From assembly GCA_036346375.1 (NCBI GenBank), contig CM070520.1, positions 18,080,852 to 18,144,851 of the forward strand: a stretch of 64,000 nt of DNA, read 5' to 3'. Of the stretch, positions 48,215 through 59,900 are shown piece after piece. The translations under genes were made by a program, and so were the position numbers. Position 1 is the stretch's first letter. Each line of letters opens with the position of its first letter. This stretch comes from Guadua angustifolia. Its lineage: Eukaryota; Streptophyta; Magnoliopsida; Poales; Poaceae. The notes under the pieces were generated by a model, which did not search any database, was not told the DNA's origin, and saw only the letters and a program-made list of their open reading frames with translations.

Positions 48215-49795
48215 TGGGTGCTTTTCAGTATTAAGTGGCGGACGGCGAGCCATCGCCTCAAGGTGCAGGCGAGGGCTGCGCGCTTCTTCCGTGACTCGAT
48301 GGACTTGGCTGCGTTCCGAGCACAGAGGCGGAGGAGAGGCCGATGTCGCAAGCCTACCGTGAAAGGGAGGAATTCGCGTTCACGCGACACGTCAAGGAAT
48401 GCGCCAGAGTACCATGTTGTTGTTGTGCTCCTTTTTTCACGATTTACGATTTAACTTGGTCTAGGAAGATGTGTTGAAGTTCCATGTATTGACGATGCTT
48501 GACTAAACATGATTTATTTTATTTTTTTTGGGTCTGTATATAAGCATTAGAGCAGTTCGATAGTAATTTATGCAAGTTCCTAATTTACGTTGCAGACATA
48601 TTTCTGACTTTTCCGGTTTTCCCCATCTTTTTTGCTGTGATCTAGGGTTGCTAACTTGTTATAGAAAACTGATAAATGTCCTGTCTTTGACAATGTTAAT
48701 TTTCTGAAATGTATAGGAACTGCTTAAATATCTTGGGATGCCCGTACTGTGGGCACATGGTGAAGCTGAAGCCCTTTGCGCTGAGTTGAACAATGAAGGT
48801 CATGTGGATGCTTGCGTCACTTCAGATAGTGATGCTTTCCTCTTTGGAGCTAACACTATCATAAAGGTCCTCCGATCGCGAACGTGCCTTGGGCGCGTTG
48901 GTGAGTGCGAGCGGTGCTCGCCTCGCCCAGCTGCGTTCGAGCCTCGGCTCCCGCAGCTTGCGCATAAGGCGAACAAGCGCTGCGTCTATGCGCGGGCGTC
49001 GTCGTGGCGTGCGTGGGTGGGTGGGTGGGGTGCGTGTGTATGCGTTTGTCGCTCGTCTGTTGTTCTCTCTTCTATAATGCATTGCCAGAGCTCCTGGCCA
49101 ATTTTCAAAAAAAAAAAAAAAGGTCCTCCGATCAAACTGTAAGGTAAGCAATCTATTGTAGTTATGTACTTATGTTACCACAGAAAATGATCTTTTTATC
49201 AACTTCCCTGTACCGTGGTACCATGATCAGCGATTTTTCTTCAGGAACCTTTTGAGTGCTACAACATAGCAGACATTGAGGCTGGTCTTGGATTGAAGAG
49301 GAGGCAAATGGTAGCCATGGCACTTCTTATTGGCAGTGACCTTGATTTGCATGGAGTTCCTGGCTTTGGTGTTGAAACTGCCTCCAATTTGTGCAGTTAT
49401 TCGATGAAGATCATGTTTTAGATAAGTATGTTTCATACTTTCATGAGAGTTTCTTGTTAGTTTTTAGAAGAATGAGCTATCCAACATTGCATTTCCGAAG
49501 CTAATCATATTTATTCTTCCCCAGATTATATGAAATTGGTAAATGGGTCTATCCATTCTTGGAAGGATCTGAAATGACCCATATTGATGATCTCCCATCA
49601 CCCTCCACGAAGAGCTTACCAATTGTGAGATCGCCTCACTGCTCACATTGTGGTCACCCTGGCAGCAAGAAAAATCCTAGCAAGGTTGGGTGCAATTATT
49701 GCTTGGTGGAATCATTAGAAAATTGCATGGAAAAACCAGTTGGGTTTGTCTGTGAATGTCCTAGCTGTGACAAGGTAGTGTCATTTGCTCTATAG
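48215..49795 (+). pseudogene. GEN-like Rad2/XPG-family nuclease fragment
   Basis: A piece of a flap endonuclease / Holliday-junction resolvase of the plant GEN-like class. Exon pieces: ADGEPSP to QARAARFFRDSMDLAAF (about 48240-48420, frameshifted). Next is YLGMPVLWAHGEAEALCAEL with VDACVTSDSDAFLFGA (48717-48877), the XPG-I acidic cluster. Then EPFECYNIADIEAGLGLKRR through LLIGSDLDLHGVPGFG (49245-49425), a helix-hairpin-helix region, and LYEIGKWVYPF to CSHCGHPGSKKN and CECPSCDK (49526-49774). A SINE splits the second exon and one base is missing near 49395. The N-terminal XPG-N domain and the whole C-terminus are absent. A dead, captured fragment. Confidence 0.88.
48878..49120 (+). mobile_element. 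SINE with poly(A) tail
   Basis: 243 bp ending in a run of A and flanked by the target duplication AAGGTCCTCCGATC (48864-48877; AGGTCCTCCGATC at 49121-49133). A B-box-like GTTCGAGCC near 48947 and an A-box-like TTGGTGAGTGCG near 48898 suggest a tRNA-derived promoter. It interrupts the GEN-like coding sequence within a serine codon (VLRS). Confidence 0.82.
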
Positions 49796-50218
49796 TTAGC
49801 ATGACTTTGTACTCTCTTCTCAAAAACACTCTTTAAACTTCCTTGATATTTATTCCAACATGAATTCTACCGTATAAGCACACTTAAAATAGATAATTTA
49901 CAATGCCTGATTTGGGAGGAAAAGCTGTTGTTTAAGCCTGTCAGAGTTATCTGTTAGCATTACCTTCTGTGCTTGCTGAACTTCTTACTGCTATTATTTT
50001 TTTTATGAGATGTAACTCTGCTGCATAACTTTGTTATGTGTTATTGTAGGATTTTTAAACGCGTCATCCTTAACGAAAAATTATCCAGAACTTTCAAAGA
50101 TTATATATTGGTCCATTTTTTCTCTGTCAAACTCTCAGAACTCACGTAATTTTCACTGCTTTTCTTGTATTGGCTACCGCGTTGTGGCGCGGCGTGCGCC
50201 GCGCCCACGTGTCTAGTA

Positions 50219-51200
50219 TATACTACAAAAGGCATATTCTGTGTTTTCCAAAACATGTATTTCCGTGATTTTTTTAACAAGGGCTTGATCCTTACAATAC
50301 ATGATACATATATTACAAAACAGTACTTTCTAGGATTTTTTTTAAGACAGCTAGCACATTGTTTATATTAGGAAGATAGGTTAAGAATTACAAGGCGCAG
50401 GAGACTGCACCAGATTTGGTACGAAGGAGAGGGAAAGAAAAGAAGAAGAGAGGAAAAAAGACATGGGGTTCTCTCAAGTTTCACTCCATCAATTTTTTTA
50501 GTTTCGCTACTCTTGTAAAAATCCAGTTTGTAGCCTCATCCTTGATAGATTGAAGGATGTCTTTGTTGGTTGCCCATTTGTTTTGGAAGACTTTGATATT
50601 GCGTTCTTTCCACTATTTCTAACATGTTAAGATGATCAGTGTTTTGATACCATGGTTGAGATCAGTATAATGTACGTAATGTTTGTTTTGCTGCGATGCT
50701 ATCATTGGACAGTGCCAACGATGATATTATTAACATGAACAGTGCATAACAAACTCAAGTTTAACTGAAGATGTTGATAAATGAAAATTTTGGCTTCGTT
50801 CTGGTGTTTTGAAATGACCACACTGTTGCTAGCTTCTTTTTGCAAACTTCACGTGATTTGTGGCAGTTCATGTATAATGACCCTGGATGCTTTCTGCTTT
50901 GGCAGGCAGGTTAGAGGATGATCCTGAGCAGTGTTCCTTTGTTCTGTATAGGTTAACGATGAAGGGGGTGACAATGTGCATGGGAGGCAGTGGCTCGCCG
51001 CTGAAGTTGGTCGAGATCATGGCTGGCCACCTGTTCATGTTCTTGATCATGGAGGAGCAATATGGGGTGGTGGTGTAATTCCAGGTGCGTGTGCAATACT
51101 ACTTTGTGAAACTGTCAAGAAACAATCATGCTTGCTGCAAAAATTAGTGAGGAAACTGATGATGAATTGCACGCTGCTTCATCGTACTCTGTTTAATTAA
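50219..51200 (+). repeat. Serpin-tail repeat, copy B
   Basis: The least interrupted copy from TATACTA onward. Near 50955-51077 it encodes VTMCMGGSGSPLK, VEIMAGHLFMFLIMEEQYGV, which matches the reactive-centre-loop to C-terminal part of serpins (compare FVADHPFTFFIMEERSGV in the intact gene). A stop follows at VVV. The fragment is preceded by a GGCAG splice-acceptor-like site. There is no hinge and no serpin body, so it is a pseudogene fragment within a repeat. Confidence 0.8.
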
Positions 51201-52489
51201 TTGGAAGTTTGAAGGAAGTTTTCAGATAAAAAAAAGTGATTCTTGCTTTGTTTAATAATGATTAACAAGCATTGCTATTTTGAGGTTGGGCTGATCAATC
51301 AGGTGGCTCTTTAGTCATAATCTTTAGTTGAGTGGGATTTCAGTGATCATATTGTTACAGTGTAAAGTTGGGGATGTTTGCGCAATCGGAATTGGACAAA
51401 AACACTTCTGTTATTCTGCGAGAATGAATGTAACGTGTAGGCAGCCCTGTTTGAAATTCTTTCTGAATTTTCTCTGGGGGTGACCACACTGATGTGTTTG
51501 TTACTCCACGGGTAATTTGCATCTTTCTGATGATGGCTGGTCATTTACGGAGTATGGTTGTCACCCATGTTGTGGAGGATTGGTATGGATAGTTAATCTT
51601 GATCTAAACTAAGTTTTGGACTGGGATTGTTTAGCATGTCTTCTTTTGAATTTTGATTATGGGCGCATTCCAATTCCTTTTCATTCTATTAAAAAATCTC
51701 CGTTTCAAAACCATACATGAGATTTTCATGAATTACAGCTCTTCCTTCCTCTACATAGTACTCCAGTTACAAATAAAAATTGTTTTGAACATAAGTACTG
51801 TTTAGTGTTCTAAATAGCTAGTACAGTCCAATTCCTTTGTACGCTATAGCTGCACGATAGCTTTTTTGGATCCTAAAAGCGAAGCTACAGGCCAATGTTC
51901 CACTATATTAGCTACAAGTGCTATAGCTAGTGATAACTCCGCTATTTAACATAGCTTGTAGCTAGCAATAACTTCGCTATCCTACATAGGTACCCATTGG
52001 TCAAACATTAGGTTCATTTTGAAAACCAACGTTACTAAAAGACCCATTTGCATATCTTATAAGGCTGAACTATGAAAAACCTAGCAAAAGACCTTATCTC
52101 GTCCTTTTTCAATAATCCAACATCGGTATTTCTCAGTGATTGAGTGCTTATTGTTAAGAACTTTATGATATAGTTATCATTTTTGATCTTTTGGACATAT
52201 ATTAGTATGTGTGTTGATTCCGGACTTGACTTATATTCTTACTATTAAAAATATTAGTACCTTCTAAAGTAACTTGTTTTAATGATGTGTTTAAAGGTGA
52301 TTTATATTACATACATATTTAATCTTTGTAAATCTTTTAATACTGAAAACACAATGAAGGATAGTCGTTGCAATAGCTACTATAGCTTTTTTGAGACCTT
52401 ACCACAAAGATGCCAAAATCGTGATTTAAAACATTGGTACAATCAAACATTTGAAACTTTCACTGTCAATATCTTTTTAAATATTTGAA
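51201..52489. other. Intergenic, no gene recognised
   Basis: AT-rich. 51840-52010 has repeated TAGCTA and CGCTAT words suggesting an old transposon. No coding signal. Confidence 0.5.
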
Positions 52490-52625
52490 TTGGATATATA
52501 AAACTTATATGTGTAGATTTGTCTCAAAAAGTACTTTTATAATATTATAATTTTACTATATTTTATAAATATATTATTATAAAATTAGTGATCAAAGTTA
52601 TGTTTTAAAGACTGTGGTAATGTCC
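52490..52625. repeat. MITE remnant, opposite orientation to copies at 1 and 43.4 kb
   Basis: Shares ATATGTGTAGATTTGTCTC and flanking AT-rich words with the reverse complements of those copies. Confidence 0.55.
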
Positions 52626-52907
52626 AAAACCTTTTATGAACCCAAAACAGGCCGGTGGTGTGCTGCGGCGTCGAGACGGTACTCCTCTGGAGCAAAGGAG
52701 ATCCGGCAGGCCACCGTCAAAGACGGACCGCGTGTCAATTAACCTGCGGCATCCTGCATGGCACCAGCCAATGACCAGCTGAGGCACACGGACGGTGTCC
52801 AGCCGCTGGTCCATAGATATACGCGCGCGCGCGAACAACACGACCCACCGGCTTGGTGCATGCCGTTCTCAGGGAGGTATATAATAGTGGAGCGTGAGTG
52901 ATGGGAG
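52626..52907 (+). promoter_or_regulatory. GC-rich TATA-containing segment, possible orphan promoter
   Basis: A more GC-rich island with TATATAATA at about 52879-52887. Sequence of similar composition resumes at 54364-54474 after two hAT insertions, so a gene's 5' end may once have been here. No coding sequence remains that I can identify. Confidence 0.25.
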
Positions 52908-53652
52908 TAGGGGTGAAAACGGGACAGGAAATATCCGCCCGATCTGATCCCGAATCCGTTTAAAATCCGTACCGATGTTATCCGTATCCGTATCCGAAAA
53001 ATCCGATGTAATATGGGTTAGGATATGGGAAGAGCAATATCCGATCCGTATCCGAAAAATCTCATGTAATATGGGTTAGGATATGGGAAGAGCAATATCC
53101 GACCCGATATTCGGTAAATATCCGACCCGATATCCGGATAAAATCAGTTATTCTTCCATTAATTTGGTTCATTATTGGATAGATAGAATAGTTTTGTGAT
53201 ACTGGCACTAAAAACACTATTTTGTTATTAAGCATGAACTTCAACAAATCTATCAACAAACAAATAGAGTGATGACATAATGCTTTTACCTAAATTGATT
53301 TGTTCAACTTATTTGATAAACTTCTTTTCTATTCAAATTACTGGAATTAGTTGAGTCACTAAATTGCATCTCTAACTATACTACTATTCTACGTTGAAAT
53401 AATTATGACTTGAAGCTAATGTTGTAAGGTTAATGCTTCATTCGTTCTTTTTACGTACACAATTATGTACTATACTATCCGATTATGATATCCGATCCCA
53501 CCCAAATCCGTCAGTATCCGCTCCGATCCGAATCCCGAATAATCCGATTCAGATCCGTGTCCGGACATCCGTATCCGACTCGAATCGAAAAGAAATATGG
53601 GTTAGGATACGGGGCGAGCAATATCCGCCCGTATCCGACCGGTTTCACCCTA
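52908..53652. mobile_element. hAT-like element A
   Basis: Ends TAGGGGTGAAAACGGG and, at the right, GGTTTCACCCTA. Flanking octamers GATGGGAG and GGCGGGAG agree at six of eight. The interior is filled with ATCCGTATCCGA-type repeats and has no transposase. Confidence 0.75.
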
Positions 53653-53661
53653 GGCGGGAGG

Positions 53662-54355
53662 TAGGGAAAACGGATCGAAACGGTCGGAAAACACTAAAAC
53701 TATTTTTGTTTTCATATTTTTTCTCGGAAGCGATATCGAATCGATAACTACGGAAACGAAACGGCATCGGTAATTGAAAATATCGGAAACGAAAATTCGA
53801 TACAAAATATATATCGGTAACGATCGAATCCGAAAAAGAGACCGAGTAGCGTCGTAAGGACATGTACCACCAATTGACTTCAAAAATTCACACAAATAGT
53901 ACATCCACATAGAAATTAGTAATTAATAAATATTCACAAATTTATGATGAACACACATCAAATTTTAGACTTGAATGACTACATTAGAGTTTTGTTTTTA
54001 TGATATTTAAAAATATCTATGATTGGTTAAATCATGAAAATGGGTGGAGATTGTAGCCCTCGTGATAAGCGCATAGAGTCCAAAATCACCTAAATCGGAG
54101 TTCGGAGTAAAAAGTTATGGGCGTTTTAGTGACCGAAGGAGTGTGATTTGTGGGCTGGAATAATTCGGTAATTACCGACGGAATTTACCGATTTTTCCGG
54201 ATACCGAAGAAGCGGTCGAACCGATCAAAACCGTTACCGTTATCGTTTCCGACAAAAATTACCGATTCGATTCCAAAATTACCGATACCGACCGTCCGGT
54301 TGAAAAATTTCAGCGGTTTCGAATTTCGAAATTACCGATACCGTTTTCACCCCTA
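53662..54355. mobile_element. hAT-like element B, adjacent to A
   Basis: Ends TAGGGAAAACGG and CCGTTTTCACCCCTA. Flanking octamers GCGGGAGG (53654-53661) and ACGGGAGG (54356-54363) agree at seven of eight. Non-coding. Confidence 0.78.
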
Positions 54356-54474
54356 ACGGGAGGTGCGGAAGGATCGCCTCGATCGATCGCCCGGACACAG
54401 AGGACGTCGCGTGGCCGTTGCACTCGCTCCGCCTTGTGCCCGTGCCGCTGCAGCCACTGTCTGGTGTGTACGCC

Positions 54475-54916
54475 TGTTAGTTGTTGTCTCGGCTTGAGCT
54501 AACAGATCATGAGATTAGTTAGGGCTAGGTCCGTCCACCACAACTCTTAGCCACGCGCTTTGATCGGCGGGAGCGCTCCAATAAAATGGTTTCGGCCCCG
54601 TCAGCCAGTGCTAAATAAAAAGAGGAGAGGCCGGCACTCAAAAATCGTATGAGTCAATCTTGAGTTCGCCTCTATCCCGACACACTCATCCGATCAAGAG
54701 ATTCGTGCTCAGGTTGCCGAAGGTCCTACTAGCATCAAGTAGATCTCGGTGCCCTCATCTACTTCAACTTCATTCAACAACCACCGGTTGAAAGCTAATG
54801 GCTTTTTCTTCATCACCGGGTTAGTATCTAATGATCCAATTTCCACATTATTATTTTGTGATTATGCTTAAGACTAGTTGATCATGTTTAGGTATTAGTT
54901 CAACCTTTATCTATCA
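54475..54916 (+). repeat. 5' LTR of the copia element
   Basis: 442 bp with TG...CA ends and an A/T-rich TATA-like CTAAATAAAAAG at about 54612. The right end is fixed by the primer site three bases downstream. Confidence 0.65.
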
Positions 54917-55172
54917 TTTGGTATCTGAGCCATCCTAGACTTAGCATGATGCCTTTTCGGCCCGGTTTAGATCTAGTTTTCATCGGTTAAGGGTTGTTCT
55001 ATGGTTTTATTTGGCGCAGATTAGCATTTAGAAGGAGGGGATTAGAGCAATCCGAACCAAATTCCGAGATCAAGAAACCCTAATCCCCATATTTTCCCCC
55101 AAAGTCCCAAATCTAATCAAACCCTAATGCTCTAGGAGGGGGGTTGGAGCTTACCTCACCACCGTTTTTGCC

Positions 55173-56404
55173 GTGGTCGCCATCGGTCACTTTGTGAGGA
55201 TACTAAGAAAGGGGGAGCGAAGTCTTAGAGTCACAAATGAAAAGGAGGCTGAAATTGAAGCCGTTGGCACACTACCAATTGTATTAGATAGTTACTTCAC
55301 CCTTTATTTGAATAATGTTGTTTATATTCTAACCATGAGGAGGAACCTTATTTCAGTTTCTCTATTAGATGATGATGGATTCATTTGTATTTTTAGAAAC
55401 AATAAATGCATTGTAAATTTCAATTCTAATAATGTTGGTCTCGTGACTTGACGAGACAAACTCTACATTCTTTCTCTCTCTGAATTCCGGTGTCAATGAA
55501 TGTGTGCAATGCCATCAATAAGCGAAAGAGAAGTTTAGGTGATTAGACTTCATTGAAGTTGTGGCACTATCGTTTAGGTCACATTTCAAAGGGAGAATGG
55601 AACGTCTCATTAAGGAAGAGATACTCCACCATTAAACTTCTCTAACTCAGACTAATGTATTGATTGTATTAAAGGAAAATATGTAAAACAAATTAAGAAA
55701 GAAGCCACACAAAGCACATGAATCTTATAATTAATCCACACTGATATATGTGGACCATTTCCTGTAACATCAGTGGATGGGTATACTCCTTTATCACATT
55801 CACTGATGACTTCTCCCGCTATGATTATACTTTTCCCATTCGTGATCGATCTAAGTCACTCGATAAGTTTAAAATATTTAAGACTGAAGTAGAAGATCAG
55901 CATAATTTAAGACTGAAGTAGACTCGATGAGCATTAATGACATCTGGGATGTGGAAGAAATTCCTGATGGAGTCAAAATAGTAGGCTGTAGATGGGTTTA
56001 CAAAACTAAGTATGACTCTAAGGGAAATGTCGAAGGGTTCAAGACAAGCCTTGTAGTAAAAGGGTTTACACAAAGAAAGGGAGTTGATTTATGTTGATAA
56101 TTTCTATCTCATCGCAAAGAAAGATTCACTAAAAATCGTCATGACGCTTGCTGCTCATTATGATTTAGAGTTACATCATATGGATGTTAAAAACTGCATT
56201 CCTTAATGGTGACTTATATGAGAATGTTTACGTGGCTCAACCGGAATGTTTTGTCATGGAAAGCAAGAAATATATGGGATGTTGATTTAAGAAATCCATC
56301 TATGGACTAAAACAAGCATATAGACAGTGGTATCTTAAATTCGATGAGACCATAAGAAATTTTGGTTTCAAAGAAAATGAAGTTGACAATTGTATATATA
56401 TATT
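55173..56404 (+). pseudogene. Copia pol remnant (GAG-pre-integrase, integrase, RT)
   Basis: Contains IEAVGTLPIVL and MRRNLISVSLLDDDGFIC (region before integrase), LWHYRLGHISKGRMERLI (zinc finger start) and HTDICGPF (integrase core). After a deletion near 55905 come RT words: IVGCRWVYKTKYDSKGNVEG, HHMDVKTAFLNGDLYENVYV (near 56178) and KSIYGLKQAYRQWYLKF (near 56300). Numerous stops and frameshifts. Confidence 0.85.
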
Positions 56405-56577
56405 AAGACTCGGTGGATGCAATCACAGAGTGCCCAAACATACCACCCAGGGCTCGTTCCGTAGAGCGGATTCATTTACTCCATTGATTCCGAACTTTGC
56501 AAGAAGTTCATGAGCCAACTTCTTGAGCAATGTCTGACAAGAACAAAAAAGCATGAAAACAAATCTCCCTAAAGGCA

Positions 56578-56743
56578 TAAACTCACTGATCTCCATGAAG
56601 ATTGCATAGTTTATGCCACGATCAGGCTTCACAGGGGGCATAACGTGCCTAGCTTCACTCTAAACTCACTGATCTCCATGAAGATTGCACAGTTTATGCC
56701 ATGATCAGGCTTCACAGGGGGCATAACGTGCCTAGCTTCACTC
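56578..56743. repeat. 83-bp tandem duplication
   Basis: Two copies (56578-56660 and 56661-56743) beginning TAAACTCACTGATCTCC, differing at only a few positions. Confidence 0.9.
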
Positions 56744-56904
56744 TACACTCAGCATGGCGCTTCAGTGGTAGACTGTTGTGTGCAAATCTGATCCACACAA
56801 AGTGCTTGATTAGATAGAGGGGCTGTCAAGATGTCAATCATTTGATTTTTTTAAAGAATGACTATTTTGGATCGTTAAACACTTTAGGATTTGTCATCGC
56901 GCAT

Positions 56905-59900
56905 TGTGAGGACCCCCCTAAAACTCAATTAAGCTAAGCATCAATTAAGCATAATGAGTAATCAACATGAGGATCATGTGATGCATAAGCAATTGCTTAA
57001 GTAAGCTAATGAATAATCAAGTGCATACTCATGTATATGCATACACATATGAAAGGACCAATTTACCTCTTGTAGCTAGTAAAGGAATGATAGTAAAATG
57101 GTAAGAGCAAAATGGTAACTAGAGTGCACAGTATAATAATAAGGCAGCCAGTAGATTCAGCCTCCCTTGCATATCACCAAAACCGAGAGCAGCAAGGGGA
57201 TTCACTCCCCATCGCCACTTTCCCAGCCGAAGCTAGCTAGCAACAATATTCCTTTCCCCCTTGCTCATTCATCTCCCCTTCCAGAGAGCTAAATAACCAA
57301 GCAGAACCATTCCTCCCCATTGCCTGCTTCCCAACCGAGCAAGCCCCAGCCAAAGCTAGGAGCAAGGAGGAGAAGGCCAAAAGAAGCACTAGCCAAAGCA
57401 TCAAGGAGTTCAACCGGCAGAGGAGCCAGATCAAAGACCGTACCTTGACCACCCCTCCACCAGTGCCTCCCCAACACCATCCCCAACTCTAGAACAGAGC
57501 ACATTACCTCAGGAGCACAAGTAAGATAGTAGTGTAGAAGTAGCATAGCAATGTAGTATGCAAATGGGTAGATCCAGTAGAATAGCTAGTAGATCAGGGT
57601 AGATCAAGGTGGTCTTAGTAGAGGAAGCACTCTAGTAGCCTGCGAGGAGCGTCCTAACCACAACCACACCCTCACTGGAGCTTGGCTATGACTAGTGTCA
57701 TTATCCATGCCCAACCTAGAGCACTACCTCAAAAATCATCACAGACCCATTACTTACCTGTAAATTGCAGCAAAACCCACTGATGAACTCACCTCAAAAG
57801 AGCCTCATTTAGTCAATCTTACCTCAAAAAGCAAAACCGGTACATCAGTAGACCAAAAACCGCAAATCAAGAAGGGCAAAAATCAGTAAAGAAGCAAGCC
57901 TCCCATTTCAGCTAGCTAGGGTTAAGCTGGCACTGAGCTAAGTGAAGTGAGCAGTCGAGAAGGAGGGTAGAGGAAGAGGAGCGCTCGGCCCAGGAGAGCA
58001 GCCGAGTGGCTTGGCTAGGGAGTGAGTGAGTAGGAGAAGAGGGAGTCGGCCAGTGGAAGTAGGAGTCAGCCAAGAGAGCCCGAGAGGCTTCTGTCTAGAG
58101 AGAGCAGCCGAGAGGAAGACAAAGGGAAAAAGAGGCTCGACCGAAACGATAAGCTAATTAGCAGGGCAACGACTGTAGTGTCGATCAGTATAAAGTGTAA
58201 TCAGCCAATCCATTAAGAAAAGTTTAAAAAATTCTGAAAAAATCATGGATGTACATCTCATCTTACCCCATCTACATATAAAATTTCATGATCAAATTAG
58301 TCCTATGCTAGAAGTTACAAAAAGACAAATTGTCAGAAATTTGTCTTTTTGTAACTTCTAGTATAGGACGAATTTGATCATAAAATTTTATATGTAGATG
58401 GGGTAAGATGAGATGTACATCCATGATTTTTTTTCAGAATTTTTCAAACTTTTCTTGAATGGATTGCATGATCATGACGGAGAGCTATTGACGATCAACA
58501 GCCGCTAATTAGCTGGATAGGCAGAGAAGGAAAAGAAAAGGAGAGGAAGAAAAAAAGGGAGAAAAGGACAGAAGAGAAAAGAAAAAGGAAAAGTGGCCAG
58601 AAAAATGGCTATATTACCGCACCCGGGGAGTAGTTTAAGTAGTTAGTTGATTACCAGCATAAAGATCCAAAAGACATGATTAGCTGCATTAAGTGAATAA
58701 ATGGTTAAATGTAACATTGAAAATGCATAGCATCTAAAATGGAAATCCATACCCTTCATATAATAAAAATGCAATAGTTAGACTGGTTGGACACCATGAT
58801 TCATATTTAAGCAAATTGCTGTAGGTTAATATATTATGGTTTCAGGATAAAAACAGAACCCCCAAGTTAGCCAGAACCTGTATTCGAGTGAGGTCAAACA
58901 TTCCGAGTATATACCAAGCAAGCATCCCTTGATCATATTTTATTAAATGCTTTAACTACTTTTGTGTAATTACCAGTATCATCACTGCATTGAAAAGTTT
59001 ATTTTCAAATGAAAATGTTAAATTGGAAGTGGTTGAAATGAATGGGTTAGAAATGGGTTGATGGTGGATAATTGGAACTAGTAGTGGATTGTTGTGTTTC
59101 GTTAATGGATTGGTTGGTGTGTGTTAATATGGATGGTAGAGGGCGCCAATAAGAAGGATGTAGGTCGGTGGGGTCCTCTACATGGGCTATACTATAAGGT
59201 TCAAACAACTAACACTTGAGCAATAAGCTATAAAATCAGTATCAACCATGATGTGTGAAATCGGTCAGAAAAAGATATCCTATAAAGATATTAGAACTCT
59301 CCACACGGGTAAGTATAGAATGGTGCCTCTAGGAAATACCGATATGCCCTAGAGGGTGAGGCCATTGGGGGCGATATATTTGAAGCCCACATGTGTACCA
59401 CCTGTCTTGAGAAGGAGTACAACTGTATCGTTGAGTTGTGGGCAATCTGGGATAGGTGTTCCAAACTCAAAGTGCGGGTTGGAGAATTAATACTGGAGTA
59501 GTGATAAACATTCTAGGGTATCTCTTATGGGTATCACTATGGGTAAAGTGGTACAAACTTGCACAGGGTAAATCTCGAATTCAAACCAATCTCTTGGATT
59601 GGAGATTACGAAGCTATGATTTTCTCATATATATACAGTGTTGTAGTGTTTTTCTAAAATCTAAAATCAACAACCTTTAAAACTAAAACTTAATTCTTGT
59701 AAAGGTGTATTTTGAGGGGAAGGTGGTCATTAGTGGATTTGGATTGGGAGGGCAAAATCATCTACTGCATTCTCTATTAAAGCTTGCTGAGTACCTTGCA
59801 CTCACCCTTGCTAAATCCTCCTTGCTTAGAAGGTGAATCCTATGAACGCTTCTCCGAGGCCTGGGGTGAAGACTATTCGTAGGACTAAGATATATCGAAG

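Larger units (their letters stand above)
46911..50216 (+). mobile_element. Helitron carrying a GEN-like nuclease gene fragment
   Basis: The 3' end is diagnostic: a perfect 9-bp stem GGCGCGGCG-TG-CGCCGCGCC (50186-50205), then CACGTGT and the terminal CTAG, followed by host T. The 5' end is taken as TCCTCCCTATATTAAAG after host A at 46910, close to the plant Helitron start consensus but less certain. There is no target duplication, as expected for insertion between A and T. There is no Rep/helicase, so it is non-autonomous. It contains the GEN-like fragment on the same strand, and later hAT and SINE insertions. Confidence 0.8.
54475..56410 (+). mobile_element. Decayed Ty1/copia retrotransposon, 5' part
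   Basis: A 5' LTR (54475-54916, TGTTAG to CTATCA) is followed by a tRNA-iMet type primer site TGGTATCTGAGCC at 54919-54931. Gag is largely deleted and pol remnants follow. No 3' LTR is seen; the element breaks off near 56410. Confidence 0.75.

Noticed and set aside
48878..49120. tRNA gene at the SINE head
   Set aside because: Only A-box and B-box-like words are present; no cloverleaf can be drawn.
49559..49795. Independent small zinc-finger gene (CSHCGHPG, CECPSCDK)
   Set aside because: It is the last exon piece of the GEN-like nuclease fragment.
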